Shown here in pieces: positions 9,516-19,750 of a DNA stretch of 64,000 bases. The stretch lies in NCBI RefSeq assembly GCF_029024965.1, contig NZ_CP118982.1, positions 868,001 through 932,000 of the forward strand, read 5' to 3'. Each line of letters opens with the position of its first letter. Position 1 is the first letter of the stretch. The notes below the pieces were generated by a model. It worked only from the letters and a program-made list of their open reading frames with translations, was not told the DNA's origin and did no database searches. The position numbers and the translations under genes are program-made. The stretch comes from Staphylococcus equorum. Its GTDB lineage: Bacteria > Bacillota > Bacilli > Staphylococcales > Staphylococcaceae.

Positions 9516-10775
9516 ATGGCTCAAGAAGTGATAAAAATTAGAGGTGGACAAACACTTAAAGGTGAAGTGGATATCCACGGTGCTAAAAACAGTGCAGTAG
9601 CAATTATACCTGCAGCAATCCTGGCTGAAGATAAAGTAACAATTGAAGGTCTTCCAGAAATTTCTGATGTAGAAACATTGGTTAGTCTATTAGGGGATTT
9701 AAATATTAAAACAGAATTAGATGGTATGACATTAAAGGTCGACCCTACTGACATTGAAAATGCACCATTACCTAATAATAAAGTCGAGTCTTTACGTGCC
9801 TCTTATTATATGATGGGTGCAATGTTAGGTAGATTTAAAAAATGTGTCATTGGTTTACCTGGAGGTTGTCCATTAGGACCAAGACCTATTGATCAACATA
9901 TCAAAGGTTTTAAAGCTTTAGGCGCGAAGATTGATGAATCAAGTGAGACTTCTATGAAAATTGAAGCTGACAAATTAACTGGTGCAAATATATTTTTAGA
10001 TATTGTGAGCGTTGGTGCAACAATTAATATTATGCTTGCAGCTGTACGAGCTGAAGGGCATACTGTCATTGAAAACGCAGCTAAAGAACCAGAAGTTGTA
10101 GACGTAGCAACGTATTTAATTGGTCTAGGTGCAGATATAAAAGGTGCAGGTACAAGTACGATTAAGATTAATGGTGTGGATCGTCTTCACGGTTCTCATC
10201 ATCAAGTTATTCCAGATAGAATAGAAGCTGGTACGTATATGTGTATAGCTGCAGCTTGTGGTGAGGATATTCAAATTAATAATATTATCCCAACACATGT
10301 TGAACCATTAACTGTAAAGTTAAAAGAATTAGGCGTGGATATTCAAGTTGGCGATGATAGTGCTAAAATTAAACGTAGTGCGCCTTATTCAAGCGTCGAC
10401 ATTAAAACTTTAGTTTATCCTGGATTTGCTACAGACTTACAACAACCTATTACACCGCTATTATTTATGGCAGATGGTGTATCCTTTGTGACCGAAACAA
10501 TATACCCAGCGCGTTTTAGACACGTTGATGAATTAAAAAACATGGGTGCCAATATCAATGCAGATGATGGTACGGCAACTATTAAGCCATCTAAATTAAC
10601 AGGAGCAGAAGTATATGCGAGTGACCTACGAGCAGGCGCATGTCTTATTGTTGCAGGACTTTTAGCAGAAGGTGTTACTACAATTTACAACGTAAAACAT
10701 ATTTATCGTGGCTACACTAATATTGTGAGTACTTTAGAATCATTAGGTGCAGATATTTGGACTGAAGAAATTTAG
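9516..10775 (+). CDS. murA2: UDP-N-acetylglucosamine 1-carboxyvinyltransferase, second paralogue (MurZ)
   Basis: MurA transfers enolpyruvate from PEP to UDP-GlcNAc, the first committed step of peptidoglycan precursor synthesis, and is the fosfomycin target. The 419-residue protein shows the HGAKNSA opening and the catalytic loop [10 protein letters not shown] with Cys118. Low-GC Gram-positives carry two MurA enzymes; the copy next to fba corresponds to staphylococcal MurZ (MurAB), while the second copy lies at 30408. The 3' end of this gene contains the -35 region of qsrR. Confidence 0.95.
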   Translation: MAQEVIKIRGGQTLKGEVDIHGAKNSAVAIIPAAILAEDKVTIEGLPEISDVETLVSLLGDLNIKTELDGMTLKVDPTDIENAPLPNNKVESLRASYYMMGAMLGRFKKCVIGLPGGCPLGPRPIDQHIKGFKALGAKIDESSETSMKIEADKLTGANIFLDIVSVGATINIMLAAVRAEGHTVIENAAKEPEVVDVATYLIGLGADIKGAGTSTIKINGVDRLHGSHHQVIPDRIEAGTYMCIAAACGEDIQINNIIPTHVEPLTVKLKELGVDIQVGDDSAKIKRSAPYSSVDIKTLVYPGFATDLQQPITPLLFMADGVSFVTETIYPARFRHVDELKNMGANINADDGTATIKPSKLTGAEVYASDLRAGACLIVAGLLAEGVTTIYNVKHIYRGYTNIVSTLESLGADIWTEEI

Positions 10776-10798
10776 AAAATGTGGTATACTAAATATAC
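10762..10798 (+). promoter_or_regulatory. qsrR promoter with overlapping QsrR operator
   Basis: GTATA (10784-10788), five bases, TATAC (10794-10798) is an exact match to the GTATA-N5-TATAC palindrome described for the staphylococcal quinone repressor QsrR. It covers an extended -10 (TGG then TATACT at 10785-10790); a weak -35 (CTGAAG, 10762-10767) lies 17 bases upstream inside murA2. A repressor bound here would block the promoter, implying autorepression. Confidence 0.75.
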
Positions 10799-10856
10799 TA
10801 AGCACTTGAAATATATTTTAGTAACTCAGATTATAGAATAAAAACGATATGAGGTG

Positions 10857-11186
10857 ATGACCATGGAGGTTTGCCCTTATCTTGAAGAGACCTTTAAAAT
10901 AGTAGGTAGAAGTTGGAATGGTCTAATTATTAATTATTTGTCTAGGTGTCCAGAAAAATCTGCTCATTTTTCGGATATGAAACGTGATTTGAAAACAATT
11001 ACACCACGTGCACTTAGTATAAAATTAACAGACCTAAGTGAATGGGGTCTTGTAGAGAAAAAAATAGTATCTACAAGCCCGATGAACATATTATACCAAC
11101 TTACGGATAAAGGTGATGCACTAGCGGCAGCATTAGTACCAATGGAAAAGTGGGCGCAAGATTTTATTGAACTTGAAAATCAATAA
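10857..11186 (+). CDS. qsrR: HxlR/DUF24-family quinone-sensing transcriptional repressor
   Basis: This 109-residue winged-helix protein belongs to the HxlR (DUF24) family, the group of YodB, CatR and QsrR. VCPYLEETFKIVGRSW carries the conserved N-terminal Cys (Cys6 from this start) that is the redox or quinone-sensing residue in this family; a second Cys is at 31. ITPRALSIKLTDL is the recognition-helix region. The ATG at 10857 was preferred over the in-frame GTG at 10854 and the ATG at 10863; the site GAGGTG is close to all of them, so the start is uncertain by a few residues. The assignment to QsrR rests on family, the Cys, and the exact operator upstream. Confidence 0.8.
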   Translation: MTMEVCPYLEETFKIVGRSWNGLIINYLSRCPEKSAHFSDMKRDLKTITPRALSIKLTDLSEWGLVEKKIVSTSPMNILYQLTDKGDALAAALVPMEKWAQDFIELENQ

Positions 11187-11230
11187 TATCAATGTCTATG
11201 AACGAAGATTTAAAGCGTTATAATAAGAGA

Positions 11231-11258
11231 AGAAGTCTATGACATGTCATAGACTTCT
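11231..11258. terminator. qsrR terminator, perfect 28-bp inverted repeat
   Basis: Two perfect 14-base arms (11231-11244 and 11245-11258) meet with no spacer and are followed by a run of T's on the plus strand. Confidence 0.85.
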
Positions 11259-11273
11259 TTTTTTGTTTTTAAA

Positions 11274-11301
11274 AAAAGAAAATATATATATATTTTCTTT
11301 T
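11274..11301. repeat. perfect 28-bp AT-rich palindrome
   Basis: AAAAGAAAATATAT and its exact complement meet at 11287/11288. It lies directly after the qsrR terminator and about 170 bases before aldA. It could be a cruciform-prone spacer or an operator; no known motif is recognised. Confidence 0.6.
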
Positions 11302-11474
11302 AGCTTATAAATTGTGAGGTTCAAGGTTTTTGTTGGGACTAATTATTAATGTGAAATGATTAGAAAACGCTTAATAACAACGTTTGTCGTCATATAACGT
11401 GAGCATTAATGTTTAAAAATACAGAATCTCGGTTAAAATATAATTATCAACACAAATTAAGGAGTGAATTATTG

Positions 11475-12902
11475 ATGAGAAATTTCACTAAACAATATAT
11501 TAACGGAGAATGGATTGAAAGCACTAGTGGAGAAACACTAGAAGTTATTAATCCAGCGACAGAAGAAGTAGCAGGTACAATTGCGAAAGGTAATAAAGAA
11601 GATGTTGATAAGGCAGTAGACGCTGCAGAAAATGTGTATCTAGAATTTAGACACAGCTCAATAGAAGAAAGAAGAACATTATTAGATAAAATAGTACAAG
11701 AATATAAAAATAGAAAAGATGATCTTATAGAGGCAATTACAGACGAATTAGGTGCGCCTTTATCAGTATCAGAAAAAGTACATTATCAAATGGGACTAGA
11801 TCACTTTGAAGCAGCACGTGATGCATTAGATAATTTTGAATTTGAAGAACGTCGTGGTGATGATTTAGTTGTGAAGGAAGCTATTGGTGTTTCTGGCTTA
11901 ATCACACCTTGGAATTTCCCAACGAATCAAACTTCATTGAAATTATCTGCCGCTTTTGCAGCAGGAAGTCCAGTCGTATTAAAACCATCTGAAGAGACAC
12001 CATTCGCCGCAATTATTTTGGCTGAAATTTTTGATAAAGTAGGCGTGCCAAAAGGTGTGTTTAACTTAGTGAATGGTGATGGACAAGGTGTAGGTAATCC
12101 ATTAAGTGAACATCCGAAAGTAAGAATGATGTCGTTCACTGGCTCTGGTCCAACTGGTTCAAGCATTATGAAAAAAGCAGCTGAAGATTTCAAAAAAGTG
12201 TCACTTGAATTGGGCGGTAAATCACCATATATTATTTTAGATGATTCAGATATTGATGGTGCAGCAAGTGCAGCAACTGGTAAAGTTGTTAGCAATACTG
12301 GTCAAGTTTGTACAGCAGGTACTAGAACATTAGTACCAGCAAGTCTAAAAGAAGAATTCTTAACAGCTGTAAAAGAAAAATTCAGTCAAGTTAAAGTCGG
12401 TGATCCACGCGAAGAAGGCACTCAAGTTGGTCCAATCATTAGTAAAAAACAATTTGACCAAGTACAATCATATATCGATAAAGGTATTGAAGAAGGTGCA
12501 GAATTATTCTATGGTGGACCTGGCAAACCTGAAGGCTTAGAAAAAGGTTACTTTGCTCGCCCAACAATATTTAATAATGTTGATAATAGTATGACAATCG
12601 CGCAAGAAGAAATTTTTGGCCCAGTGATGTCAATTATCACTTACAATGATTTAGATGAAGCAATTAAAATTGCAAATGATACTAAATATGGCTTAGCTGG
12701 ATATGTATACGGTAATGATAAAGACACATTACACAAAGTAGCACGTTCAATTGAAGCTGGTACAGTAGAAATTAATGAAGCTGGCCGTAAATCGGACTTA
12801 CCATTTGGTGGTTATAAACAATCTGGTATTGGACGCGAATGGGGCGACTACGGTATCGAAGAATTCCTAGAAGTTAAGTCCATTGCTGGCTATTATAAAT
12901 AA
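11475..12902 (+). CDS. NAD(P)-dependent aldehyde dehydrogenase
   Basis: This enzyme of the ALDH superfamily oxidises an aldehyde to the acid with NAD or NADP. From 11475 it has 475 residues, the usual length. Motifs are [10 protein letters not shown] (cofactor binding), [16 protein letters not shown] with the general-base Glu, GQVCTAGTR with the catalytic Cys, and EEIFGPVMS. The frame is open to 11409, but AAGGAGTG at 11459-11466 supports 11475. The physiological aldehyde is unknown. Its position beside a quinone/electrophile sensor hints at detoxification, but no QsrR-type palindrome is seen directly before it. Confidence 0.9.
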   Translation: MRNFTKQYINGEWIESTSGETLEVINPATEEVAGTIAKGNKEDVDKAVDAAENVYLEFRHSSIEERRTLLDKIVQEYKNRKDDLIEAITDELGAPLSVSEKVHYQMGLDHFEAARDALDNFEFEERRGDDLVVKEAIGVSGLITPWNFPTNQTSLKLSAAFAAGSPVVLKPSEETPFAAIILAEIFDKVGVPKGVFNLVNGDGQGVGNPLSEHPKVRMMSFTGSGPTGSSIMKKAAEDFKKVSLELGGKSPYIILDDSDIDGAASAATGKVVSNTGQVCTAGTRTLVPASLKEEFLTAVKEKFSQVKVGDPREEGTQVGPIISKKQFDQVQSYIDKGIEEGAELFYGGPGKPEGLEKGYFARPTIFNNVDNSMTIAQEEIFGPVMSIITYNDLDEAIKIANDTKYGLAGYVYGNDKDTLHKVARSIEAGTVEINEAGRKSDLPFGGYKQSGIGREWGDYGIEEFLEVKSIAGYYK

Positions 12903-12934
12903 TAAAGTTTAGCAGTAATTAAATAATTTAAATG

Positions 12935-12961
12935 AAGCAAGGCAGTTTAACTGTCTTGCTT
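12935..12961 (+). terminator. aldehyde dehydrogenase terminator
   Basis: AAGCAAGGCAGTT (12935-12947) pairs with AACTGTCTTGCTT (12949-12961) with one G-U pair, followed by T's. Confidence 0.8.
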
Positions 12962-13084
12962 TTATAATTTATAAAAACTGAAATACATTTTGTAATTAAA
13001 TAAGAAATTTGCTATAGTTATAAAAGTAAGTAGCGTAGTACGTTGCGTTATTTAAAAACTTATTTATGAAATGGGTGCAAGATA

Positions 13085-14401
13085 ATGCCTGATAAAGTAC
13101 GAACATCACCTCAGTATGAATCGTTCCACGAATTATACAAAAATTACACTACAAAAGATCTCACTCAAAAAGCAAAATCTCTAAAACTAACAAATTATAG
13201 TAAACTTAATAAAAAAGAACTTGTTCTTGCAATTATGGAAGCGCAAATGGAAAAAGACGGTAACTATTATATGGAGGGTGTATTAGATGACATCCAACAA
13301 GATGGCTATGGTTTCCTTAGAACAGTTAATTATTCAAAAGGTGAAAAAGATATTTATATCTCTGCCAGTCAAATACGACGTTTTGAAATCAAACGCGGCG
13401 ATAAAGTTACTGGTAAAGTAAGAAAACCAAAGGATAATGAAAAGTATTATGGTTTGCTACAAGTTGATTTTGTTAACGACGAGAATGCAGAAGAAGTTAA
13501 AAAAAGACCTCACTTTCAAGCGTTAACGCCATTATATCCTGAAGAACGAATCGTTTTAGAAACAACGAAGCAAAATTTTTCGACTCGTATTATGGATTTA
13601 ATTACGCCAATTGGTTTGGGCCAACGTGGACTTATTGTTGCACCACCAAAAGCAGGTAAAACATCTCTATTAAAAGAGATTGCTAACGCTATTGCTATCA
13701 ACAAACCAGATGCAGAATTATTTGTATTATTAGTCGGAGAACGTCCAGAAGAAGTAACAGATATTGAACGTTCTGTTGAATCTGCTGAAGTTGTGCACTC
13801 TACATTTGATGAGCCACCACAACACCATGTTAAAGTTGCAGAACTTTTATTAGAACGTGCAAAAAGACTTGTTGAAGTAGGAAAAGATGTCATTATTTTA
13901 ATGGATTCAATTACAAGGTTAGCTCGTGCATACAACCTTGTCATACCACCAAGTGGACGCACATTGTCTGGTGGTTTAGACCCTGCGTCATTACACAAGC
14001 CAAAAGCATTTTTCGGAGCTGCAAGAAATATTGAAGCTGGTGGCAGTATGACGATACTAGCTACAGCGTTAGTTGATACAGGATCACGTATGGACGATAT
14101 GATTTACGAAGAATTTAAAGGAACGGGTAACATGGAATTACATCTAGATCGTAAATTGGCAGAGCGCCGAGTATTTCCAGCTATTGATATCGGTCGTAGT
14201 TCAACGCGTAAAGAAGAACTACTTATTTCTCCAAAAGATTTAGAATCATTATGGCAATTACGTAATATGTTTACAGATTCAATTGATTTTACAGAAAGAT
14301 TTGTACGCAAATTAAAACGTACAGAAAATAACCAAGAATTTTTTGAACAATTACAAAAGGCTGCTAAAGAAAGCACTAAAACAGGTAAACCAATTATTTA
14401 A
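13085..14401 (+). CDS. rho: transcription termination factor Rho
   Basis: Rho is a hexameric RNA-dependent ATPase/helicase that ends transcription and limits antisense RNA. The 438-residue length is normal. Order of parts: N-terminal helical domain; RNA-binding cold-shock-like domain ([20 protein letters not shown], about residues 76-95); ATPase core with Walker [11 protein letters not shown] (about 198-207), Walker [17 protein letters not shown], and the Q/R-loop region [18 protein letters not shown]. Downstream come rpmE2 and tdk, a conserved staphylococcal order. The 180 bases upstream of the start could carry Rho autoregulation, but I see no defined element there. Confidence 0.97.
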   Translation: MPDKVRTSPQYESFHELYKNYTTKDLTQKAKSLKLTNYSKLNKKELVLAIMEAQMEKDGNYYMEGVLDDIQQDGYGFLRTVNYSKGEKDIYISASQIRRFEIKRGDKVTGKVRKPKDNEKYYGLLQVDFVNDENAEEVKKRPHFQALTPLYPEERIVLETTKQNFSTRIMDLITPIGLGQRGLIVAPPKAGKTSLLKEIANAIAINKPDAELFVLLVGERPEEVTDIERSVESAEVVHSTFDEPPQHHVKVAELLLERAKRLVEVGKDVIILMDSITRLARAYNLVIPPSGRTLSGGLDPASLHKPKAFFGAARNIEAGGSMTILATALVDTGSRMDDMIYEEFKGTGNMELHLDRKLAERRVFPAIDIGRSSTRKEELLISPKDLESLWQLRNMFTDSIDFTERFVRKLKRTENNQEFFEQLQKAAKESTKTGKPII

Positions 14402-14544
14402 GTTGAAATTAGCAAAGTGTTATCAAGCTAATATATGATTTAGGGTTGCGTTTTGGTTTTAAAGCAATTATAATTATCAAGTATTGGGTAAAAACTCACA
14501 AACAACTCTGTTCCAGATGGTTCAGGGCAAAGGAGCTGAAAATA

Positions 14545-14802
14545 ATGAGAAAAAATATTCATCCTGAATATCACAGTGTAATCTTTTTAGATACAACTAC
14601 GAATTTTAAATTCCTAAGTGGTTCAACAAAATCTTCAAAAGAGACTATGGAATGGGAAGATGGCAACGAATACCCAGTTATTCGTTTAGACGTTTCATCT
14701 GATTCACATCCATTCTACACAGGACGCCAAAAATTCGCTGCTGCGGATGGCCGTGTGGAACGTTTCAACAAAAAATTCGGAATCAAATCAAGCGACGAGT
14801 AA
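14545..14802 (+). CDS. rpmE2: 50S ribosomal protein L31 type B
   Basis: Ribosomal protein L31 of the large subunit, at the subunit bridge. The 85-residue protein opens [10 protein letters not shown] and contains FLSGSTKSS and [10 protein letters not shown], all typical. It has no cysteine, so it is the zinc-free type B (L31B) that replaces the zinc-binding form in zinc shortage. The frame is open upstream to 14446, but AAAGGAG at 14530-14536 and family alignment fix 14545. I did not find a clear Zur box before it. Confidence 0.96.
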   Translation: MRKNIHPEYHSVIFLDTTTNFKFLSGSTKSSKETMEWEDGNEYPVIRLDVSSDSHPFYTGRQKFAAADGRVERFNKKFGIKSSDE

Positions 14803-14812
14803 TCGTTGTTAT

Positions 14813-14841
14813 AAGGCATTCTCATTATATGAGAATGCCTT
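14813..14841 (+). terminator. rpmE2 terminator
   Basis: A perfect 13-bp stem (14813-14825 with 14829-14841) with the three-base loop TAT is followed by T's. Confidence 0.88.
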
Positions 14842-14953
14842 TTTGTTTTTAGAAATATAAGTCTCTAATTGAGAATATTACAGTTTTAATAGTTTTTATA
14901 CATAAAAATAACTCAATATCTTGAAGAAATAGCATATTTCAATTAAAAAAATA

Positions 14954-14962
14954 TGCTATAAT
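14954..14962 (+). promoter_or_regulatory. extended -10 promoter of the tdk operon
   Basis: TGCTATAAT is a perfect extended -10 (hexamer 14957-14962), 35 bases before tdk. No good -35 is visible. Confidence 0.6.
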
Positions 14963-14997
14963 GAATCGATTATGTTTTGAAAAAGGTGGAACGCATA

Positions 14998-15597
14998 ATG
15001 TATGAAACTTATCATTCCGGGTGGATTGAATGTATTACTGGAAGCATGTTTAGTGGTAAATCTGAAGAGTTAATTCGTCGATTAAGACGAGGCCTTTATG
15101 CTAAGCAAAAAGTAGTTGTATTTAAACCGGCTATAGATGACCGCTATCATAAAGATAAGATTGTTTCTCATAATGGCAACGCTATTGAAGCAATTAATAT
15201 TTCAACAGCGGCTGAAATACTTAAGCACGATTTGTCAGATACAGATGTTATAGGTATCGATGAAGTGCAGTTTTTTGAAGAAGGTGTAGTTAATATTGTT
15301 GAACAATTAGCTAAAAAAGGCCATAGAGTCATTACAGCGGGACTAGATATGGATTTCCGAGGGGAACCGTTTGAACCTATACCACACCTACTAGCAGTAA
15401 GTGAAGAAGTGACTAAACTACAAGCTGTTTGTGCTGTTTGTGGTGCATCTTCAAGCCGCACACAAAGGTTGATTGATGGTAACCCAGCAAAAATAGATGA
15501 TCCAGTTATATTAGTTGGTGCAAATGAAAGTTATGAACCAAGATGCAGAGCGCATCATATTGTTGCACCAAGTAATAATATGAAGGAGGAAATGTAG
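14998..15597 (+). CDS. tdk: thymidine kinase
   Basis: Thymidine kinase phosphorylates thymidine to dTMP with ATP for salvage. This is the tetrameric type II enzyme of 199 residues. It has the P-loop [11 protein letters not shown] near the N-terminus, the DEVQFF Walker B, and a zinc site formed by CAVCG and the C-terminal CRAHH. The family start MYETYHSGW places the start at 14998, not at the in-frame ATG at 14977. Its stop TAG shares one base with the GTG start of prfA, so the pair is coupled. Confidence 0.97.
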   Translation: MYETYHSGWIECITGSMFSGKSEELIRRLRRGLYAKQKVVVFKPAIDDRYHKDKIVSHNGNAIEAINISTAAEILKHDLSDTDVIGIDEVQFFEEGVVNIVEQLAKKGHRVITAGLDMDFRGEPFEPIPHLLAVSEEVTKLQAVCAVCGASSSRTQRLIDGNPAKIDDPVILVGANESYEPRCRAHHIVAPSNNMKEEM

Positions 15598-16673
15598 TGT
15601 TTGATCAATTAGATATCGTAGAAGAAAGATATGAACAATTAAATGAATTATTAAGTGATCCAGATGTAGTAAGTGATCCAGATAACTTAAGAAAATATTC
15701 AAAAGAACAATCAGATCTACAAAAAACTGTAGAAGTATACCGTAATTATAAACAAGTCAAAGAAGACATTGTTGAAATAGAAGAAATGTTAAAAGAAACA
15801 AAAGACAGTGATGAAATTGAAATGTTAAAAGAAGAACACCAATCACTTAACAATCAAGTTCCGAAACTAGAAGAAAATCTTAAATTTTTACTTATTCCGA
15901 AAGATCCTAACGATGAGAAAGACGTTATCGTGGAAATACGTGCTGCTGCTGGTGGAGATGAAGCTGCAATTTTTGCTGGGAACTTATTTAGAATGTATTC
16001 TAAATACGCTGAAGCACAACGTTATAAAACAGAAATTGTAGAAGCCGCTGAAAGTGACCATGGTGGTTATAAAGAAATCAGTTTTTCAATTTCAGGATCA
16101 GGTGCTTACAGTAAGTTGAAATATGAAAATGGCGCCCATCGTGTACAACGTGTACCTGAGACCGAGTCAGGTGGACGTATTCATACATCGACTGCTACAG
16201 TTGCAGTACTACCAGAAGTTGAAGATGTAGAAATTGAAGTGCGTAATGAAGATATTAAAGTAGATACTTACCGCTCTAGTGGTGCGGGTGGACAACATGT
16301 CAATACTACGGATTCAGCTGTACGTATCACACATGTGCCGACCGGAATCATTGCTACGTCTTCAGAAAAATCACAAATTCAAAACCGTGAAAAAGCTATG
16401 AAAGTTTTGAAAGCACGTTTATTTGATATGAAATTACAAGAAGAGCAACAAAAATATGCTGCCCAACGTAAATCAGCAGTAGGTTCTGGTGATCGTTCAG
16501 AACGTATTAGAACGTATAATTATCCTCAAAGTCGAGTGACTGACCACCGTATTGGTTTAACGATTCAGAAGTTAGATCAAGTTATGGAAGGAAAATTAGA
16601 CGAAGTGATAGATGCATTAACTTTAGCTGAACAAACTGATAAATTGAAAGAACTTAACAATGGTGAATTATAA
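15597..16673 (+). CDS. prfA: peptide chain release factor 1
   Basis: RF1 reads UAA and UAG stop codons and triggers peptide release. The 358 residues are the normal length. The catalytic GGQ is at 231-233 within [14 protein letters not shown], and the codon-recognition PET motif is in RVPETESGG (187-189). The start is GTG, overlapping the tdk stop by one base, with AAGGAGG just upstream. The 3' end overlaps prmC by 14 bases, which joins the factor to the enzyme that methylates its GGQ glutamine. Confidence 0.97.
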   Translation: MFDQLDIVEERYEQLNELLSDPDVVSDPDNLRKYSKEQSDLQKTVEVYRNYKQVKEDIVEIEEMLKETKDSDEIEMLKEEHQSLNNQVPKLEENLKFLLIPKDPNDEKDVIVEIRAAAGGDEAAIFAGNLFRMYSKYAEAQRYKTEIVEAAESDHGGYKEISFSISGSGAYSKLKYENGAHRVQRVPETESGGRIHTSTATVAVLPEVEDVEIEVRNEDIKVDTYRSSGAGGQHVNTTDSAVRITHVPTGIIATSSEKSQIQNREKAMKVLKARLFDMKLQEEQQKYAAQRKSAVGSGDRSERIRTYNYPQSRVTDHRIGLTIQKLDQVMEGKLDEVIDALTLAEQTDKLKELNNGEL

Positions 16674-17496
16674 AACACGACTTTCTAATGCAAAAATGAA
16701 ATGCTTTGAACTAGATATTGAAACAACTCGAGCAGAATGGTTAATGTTAGATTTATTGCAATGGAGTAAAGCGGATTATTTGATGCATAAGGATGAGGTA
16801 ATGTCGGACATACATTTAGAATTATATAACGACGCTGAAGTTAGAATGTTAAAAGGTGAACCGATTCAGTATATTGTTGGAAGCCAATCATTTTACGGTG
16901 AGACATTCAAGGTGACTGAAGATTGTTTAATACCTAGACCTGAAACTGAGGAAGTCATGTTACACTTTTATAACGAGATTCATTCTGATGATACAATTGT
17001 TGATATTGGTACAGGTAGTGGTAATATTCCAATTATACTAAAAAAGATGAATCAATCATTAACTGTCTATGCTACAGATTTATATGCTACAGTATTAGCA
17101 GTAGCACAAGAAAATGCCCTTAGCCATCAAGTAGATATTAACTTTTTGCAGGGTGATGCATTAGCACCTTTAATAGAAAGAGGTATAAAAGTGAATGGTC
17201 TAATTTCTAACCCGCCTTATATTGATGATAATGAGGCTGTACTGATGGATGACACAGTATTGAAATATGAACCACATTCTGCATTATTTGCAGAAGATAA
17301 TGGGTATAAGGTTTATGATGCAATATTAAACCAATTGCCAAAAGTACTTCTGCCGAATGCAAAGGTCGTTTTTGAAATTGGTTATAAACAAGGTCAAACA
17401 TTGAAGCAAAAAATACAATCTAAATATCCTTCATTAGATGTTCAAATTATAAAAGATATTAATAATAACGATAGAATTATTTCTTTCGAGTGGTAA
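16660..17496 (+). CDS. prmC: release factor glutamine N5-methyltransferase
   Basis: PrmC (HemK) uses S-adenosylmethionine to methylate the Gln of the GGQ motif in release factors. The 278-residue protein has an N-terminal helical domain, the SAM-binding [11 protein letters not shown] (about 114-124), and the diagnostic NPPY at 184-187. It overlaps prfA by 14 bases and has only a weak ribosome-binding site, consistent with translational coupling. Confidence 0.95.
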   Translation: MVNYKTRLSNAKMKCFELDIETTRAEWLMLDLLQWSKADYLMHKDEVMSDIHLELYNDAEVRMLKGEPIQYIVGSQSFYGETFKVTEDCLIPRPETEEVMLHFYNEIHSDDTIVDIGTGSGNIPIILKKMNQSLTVYATDLYATVLAVAQENALSHQVDINFLQGDALAPLIERGIKVNGLISNPPYIDDNEAVLMDDTVLKYEPHSALFAEDNGYKVYDAILNQLPKVLLPNAKVVFEIGYKQGQTLKQKIQSKYPSLDVQIIKDINNNDRIISFEW

Positions 17497-17500
17497 TAAG

Positions 17501-17543
17501 AAGTTATGTACTGAACATGATAAATCATGAGAGTGCATAACTT
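17501..17543 (+). terminator. terminator after prmC
   Basis: AAGTTATG (17501-17508) pairs with CATAACTT (17536-17543) around an inner CATGAT/ATCATG hairpin, followed by TTTTATTTTATT. Confidence 0.65.
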
Positions 17544-17590
17544 TTTATTTTATTCTAAAATAAAATCATGAGAAGAAAGGGCGGGGCTAA

Positions 17591-18634
17591 ATGGAAACGA
17601 AGATTTGGGATTTACGACAGTATAAAAATGAAATCAATCAATTTCCGGATATAAATGAAATCAAGCACATCTTTGAACAAGGAGGCTTGATTGCAATACC
17701 AACAGAAACAGTATATGGTCTTGGTGCAGATGCGAGAAATGCAGAAGCAATCAAAAAGATATATGAAGCGAAAGGTAGACCTTCAGATAACCCTTTGATT
17801 GTGCATATACATGATTTAAAACAAATAGAGCATTTTACACATGATATAACAAACGAAATTAAATTATTGATGAAGCATTTTTGGCCTGGACCAATTTCTT
17901 TTATATTACCGCTTAAAAAAGGATATTTGTGTGAAAGTGTAAGTGGTGGTTTATCATCAATTGCTGTTAGAATGCCAAGTCATTCAATCGGCAGACAAAT
18001 TTTGCAATTCGTAGATATACCCATAGCAGCACCGAGCGCAAATTTAAGTGGTAGACCGTCACCTACAACATTTGAACATGTTTATTCAGATTTAAATGGT
18101 CGTATTAATGGTATGGTAAATGGTGATCAAAGTGAAGAAGGATTGGAAAGCACTGTATTAGATTGCACACAGTTTCCATTTAGAATCGCTAGACCTGGTT
18201 CAATTACGAAACCGATGATTGAAGCGGTGTTACCTCATAGTGTATCTACAAGAAAGACTTTGGATAGCGATAAGCCAATTGCACCAGGGATGAAATATAA
18301 ACATTATGCGCCAGATACACCGTTACAAATTGTTCAAGCATTCAATATAAAGCCTTCAGAAGAAAAAGATTGGAGCCAAACAGCATTTATCGTTCCAAGT
18401 GATAAGCGAGATTTCGTGCCTGACGGGTCTATTTTTATAGAATTATGTAAAAATGAAAATGATATTAAAGGGGCAAATCATAACCTTTATAAAATATTGC
18501 ATCATATTGATCAAGATGAACAAATTAAAACAGCATATATTTATGGTTTTGATATTACTGACCATACCATAGCGATTATGAATAGAATGATGAAAGCTGC
18601 AAGTCAAACTATTGTTAAAGGAGACCAACTATGA
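17591..18634 (+). CDS. ywlC: L-threonylcarbamoyladenylate synthase (Sua5/YwlC)
   Basis: This enzyme makes threonylcarbamoyl-AMP from threonine, bicarbonate and ATP, the first step of the universal tRNA t6A37 modification. The 347 residues contain the YrdC domain ([38 protein letters not shown]) and the extra C-terminal Sua5 domain. Its stop overlaps the ptpB start (ATGA), so they form one unit. The order prmC-ywlC-ptpB-ywlG-glyA-upp is conserved in Bacillales. Confidence 0.95.
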   Translation: METKIWDLRQYKNEINQFPDINEIKHIFEQGGLIAIPTETVYGLGADARNAEAIKKIYEAKGRPSDNPLIVHIHDLKQIEHFTHDITNEIKLLMKHFWPGPISFILPLKKGYLCESVSGGLSSIAVRMPSHSIGRQILQFVDIPIAAPSANLSGRPSPTTFEHVYSDLNGRINGMVNGDQSEEGLESTVLDCTQFPFRIARPGSITKPMIEAVLPHSVSTRKTLDSDKPIAPGMKYKHYAPDTPLQIVQAFNIKPSEEKDWSQTAFIVPSDKRDFVPDGSIFIELCKNENDIKGANHNLYKILHHIDQDEQIKTAYIYGFDITDHTIAIMNRMMKAASQTIVKGDQL

Positions 18635-19053
18635 GAATAATATTTGTTTGTACTGGTAATACGTGTAGAAGTCCGATGGCTGAAAGTATTGCCAAAGCGA
18701 AAATGCCTGAATATATCATAGAATCACGAGGTGTTTTTGCTCAAGATGGCCAGCCTACGTCTCAGAATACACTAAGTATCATAAATGAACATCATTTACC
18801 ATCACCTAGTAATGCTAAACGTTTTACAGCGGAGGATTTAAATGCAGATTTAATATTAACAATGTCACAATCTCACAAAGAAACGATACAACAAGTATAT
18901 GGAGAGACAGAGAAAATTTTTACTATCACTGAATATGTTCAACGAGAAGGAGAAATCACTGATCCATATGGTGGATCGTTATATGATTATAATAAAATAT
19001 ATAATGAATTAAATTTGTTGATAGATACTTTAAAAAATAAAATATTAAAGTAA
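18631..19053 (+). CDS. ptpB: low-molecular-weight phosphatase, probable protein-arginine phosphatase
   Basis: This 140-residue enzyme is of the low-molecular-weight protein-tyrosine-phosphatase fold. [15 protein letters not shown] has the C-x5-R loop with nucleophile Cys7 and Arg13, and TDPYGGS carries the general-acid Asp. Thr at position 11 in the loop matches B. subtilis YwlE, where it selects phosphoarginine over phosphotyrosine; S. aureus PtpB has also been reported as an arginine phosphatase opposing McsB. Arginine specificity here is inferred from that residue. It overlaps ywlC by four bases. Confidence 0.9.
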   Translation: MRIIFVCTGNTCRSPMAESIAKAKMPEYIIESRGVFAQDGQPTSQNTLSIINEHHLPSPSNAKRFTAEDLNADLILTMSQSHKETIQQVYGETEKIFTITEYVQREGEITDPYGGSLYDYNKIYNELNLLIDTLKNKILK

Positions 19054-19202
19054 TAATTTTGTTAAATTAGTATGAGTGAGTAGCTAAATACGTTATAATA
19101 AAATACGTATAGCAAAATTGCTATCGTCTAATCTTGTATGTCTCATAGCATTGAGGTGTTTAAATACTTTTTTTAAATCATTATTTTAAAAGGGGTGGGA
19201 GA

Positions 19203-19727
19203 ATGGAAGATCTAAAGTTATTGTTAAATGAATTAAAGACTAAATCTTTCTTTAAAGCAAATGAATTATGTGTGATTGGTTGTTCTACATCCGAAGTAAT
19301 TGGTGAACGTATAGGTAGTGTAGGTTCTATGGATGTAGCACAAGAAATATTTGAAGCATTAAAGCAAATTGAGAATGATACAAATGTTTCTTTTGTATTT
19401 CAAGGCTGTGAACATATTAACAGAGCAATAACAATTGAAAGGTCTAAGTTCAACCCCCTTACGATGGAAGAAGTGTCTGTAATACCAGATGTTCATGCAG
19501 GTGGTAGCTTAGCAACTTATGCTTACCAACATATGCAAGATCCAATGGTTGTTGAACGAATAATAGTGCCAAAAGGTATTGATATTGGTCAAACATTAAT
19601 TGGCATGCATATTGCGCATGTAGCCATTCCAGAACGTACAAGTGTTAAACAGATTGGTGAGGCAGTTGTTACAATCGCTTCTTCAAAACCTAAGAAAATT
19701 GGTGGCGAAAGAGCAAAATATAACTAA
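19203..19727 (+). CDS. ywlG: TIGR01440/UPF0340 family protein (YwlG)
   Basis: This 174-residue conserved protein of unknown function belongs to the UPF0340/YwlG family, which keeps its place next to glyA in Bacillales. Visible conserved stretches are [23 protein letters not shown] and [13 protein letters not shown]. It has no signal peptide or membrane segment. A strong GGGGTGGGAG site precedes the ATG. Confidence 0.88.
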   Translation: MEDLKLLLNELKTKSFFKANELCVIGCSTSEVIGERIGSVGSMDVAQEIFEALKQIENDTNVSFVFQGCEHINRAITIERSKFNPLTMEEVSVIPDVHAGGSLATYAYQHMQDPMVVERIIVPKGIDIGQTLIGMHIAHVAIPERTSVKQIGEAVVTIASSKPKKIGGERAKYN

Positions 19728-19750
19728 TACAGAACGAGGAGGATTTACCT

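Noticed and set aside
12903..13084. Gap before rho as a possible riboswitch
   Set aside because: Only the upstream terminator and AT-rich sequence are visible; no conserved aptamer elements.
13516..13998. 160-residue open frame on the minus strand inside rho
   Set aside because: It lies fully within the well-supported rho gene and has no plausible start signal or family resemblance.
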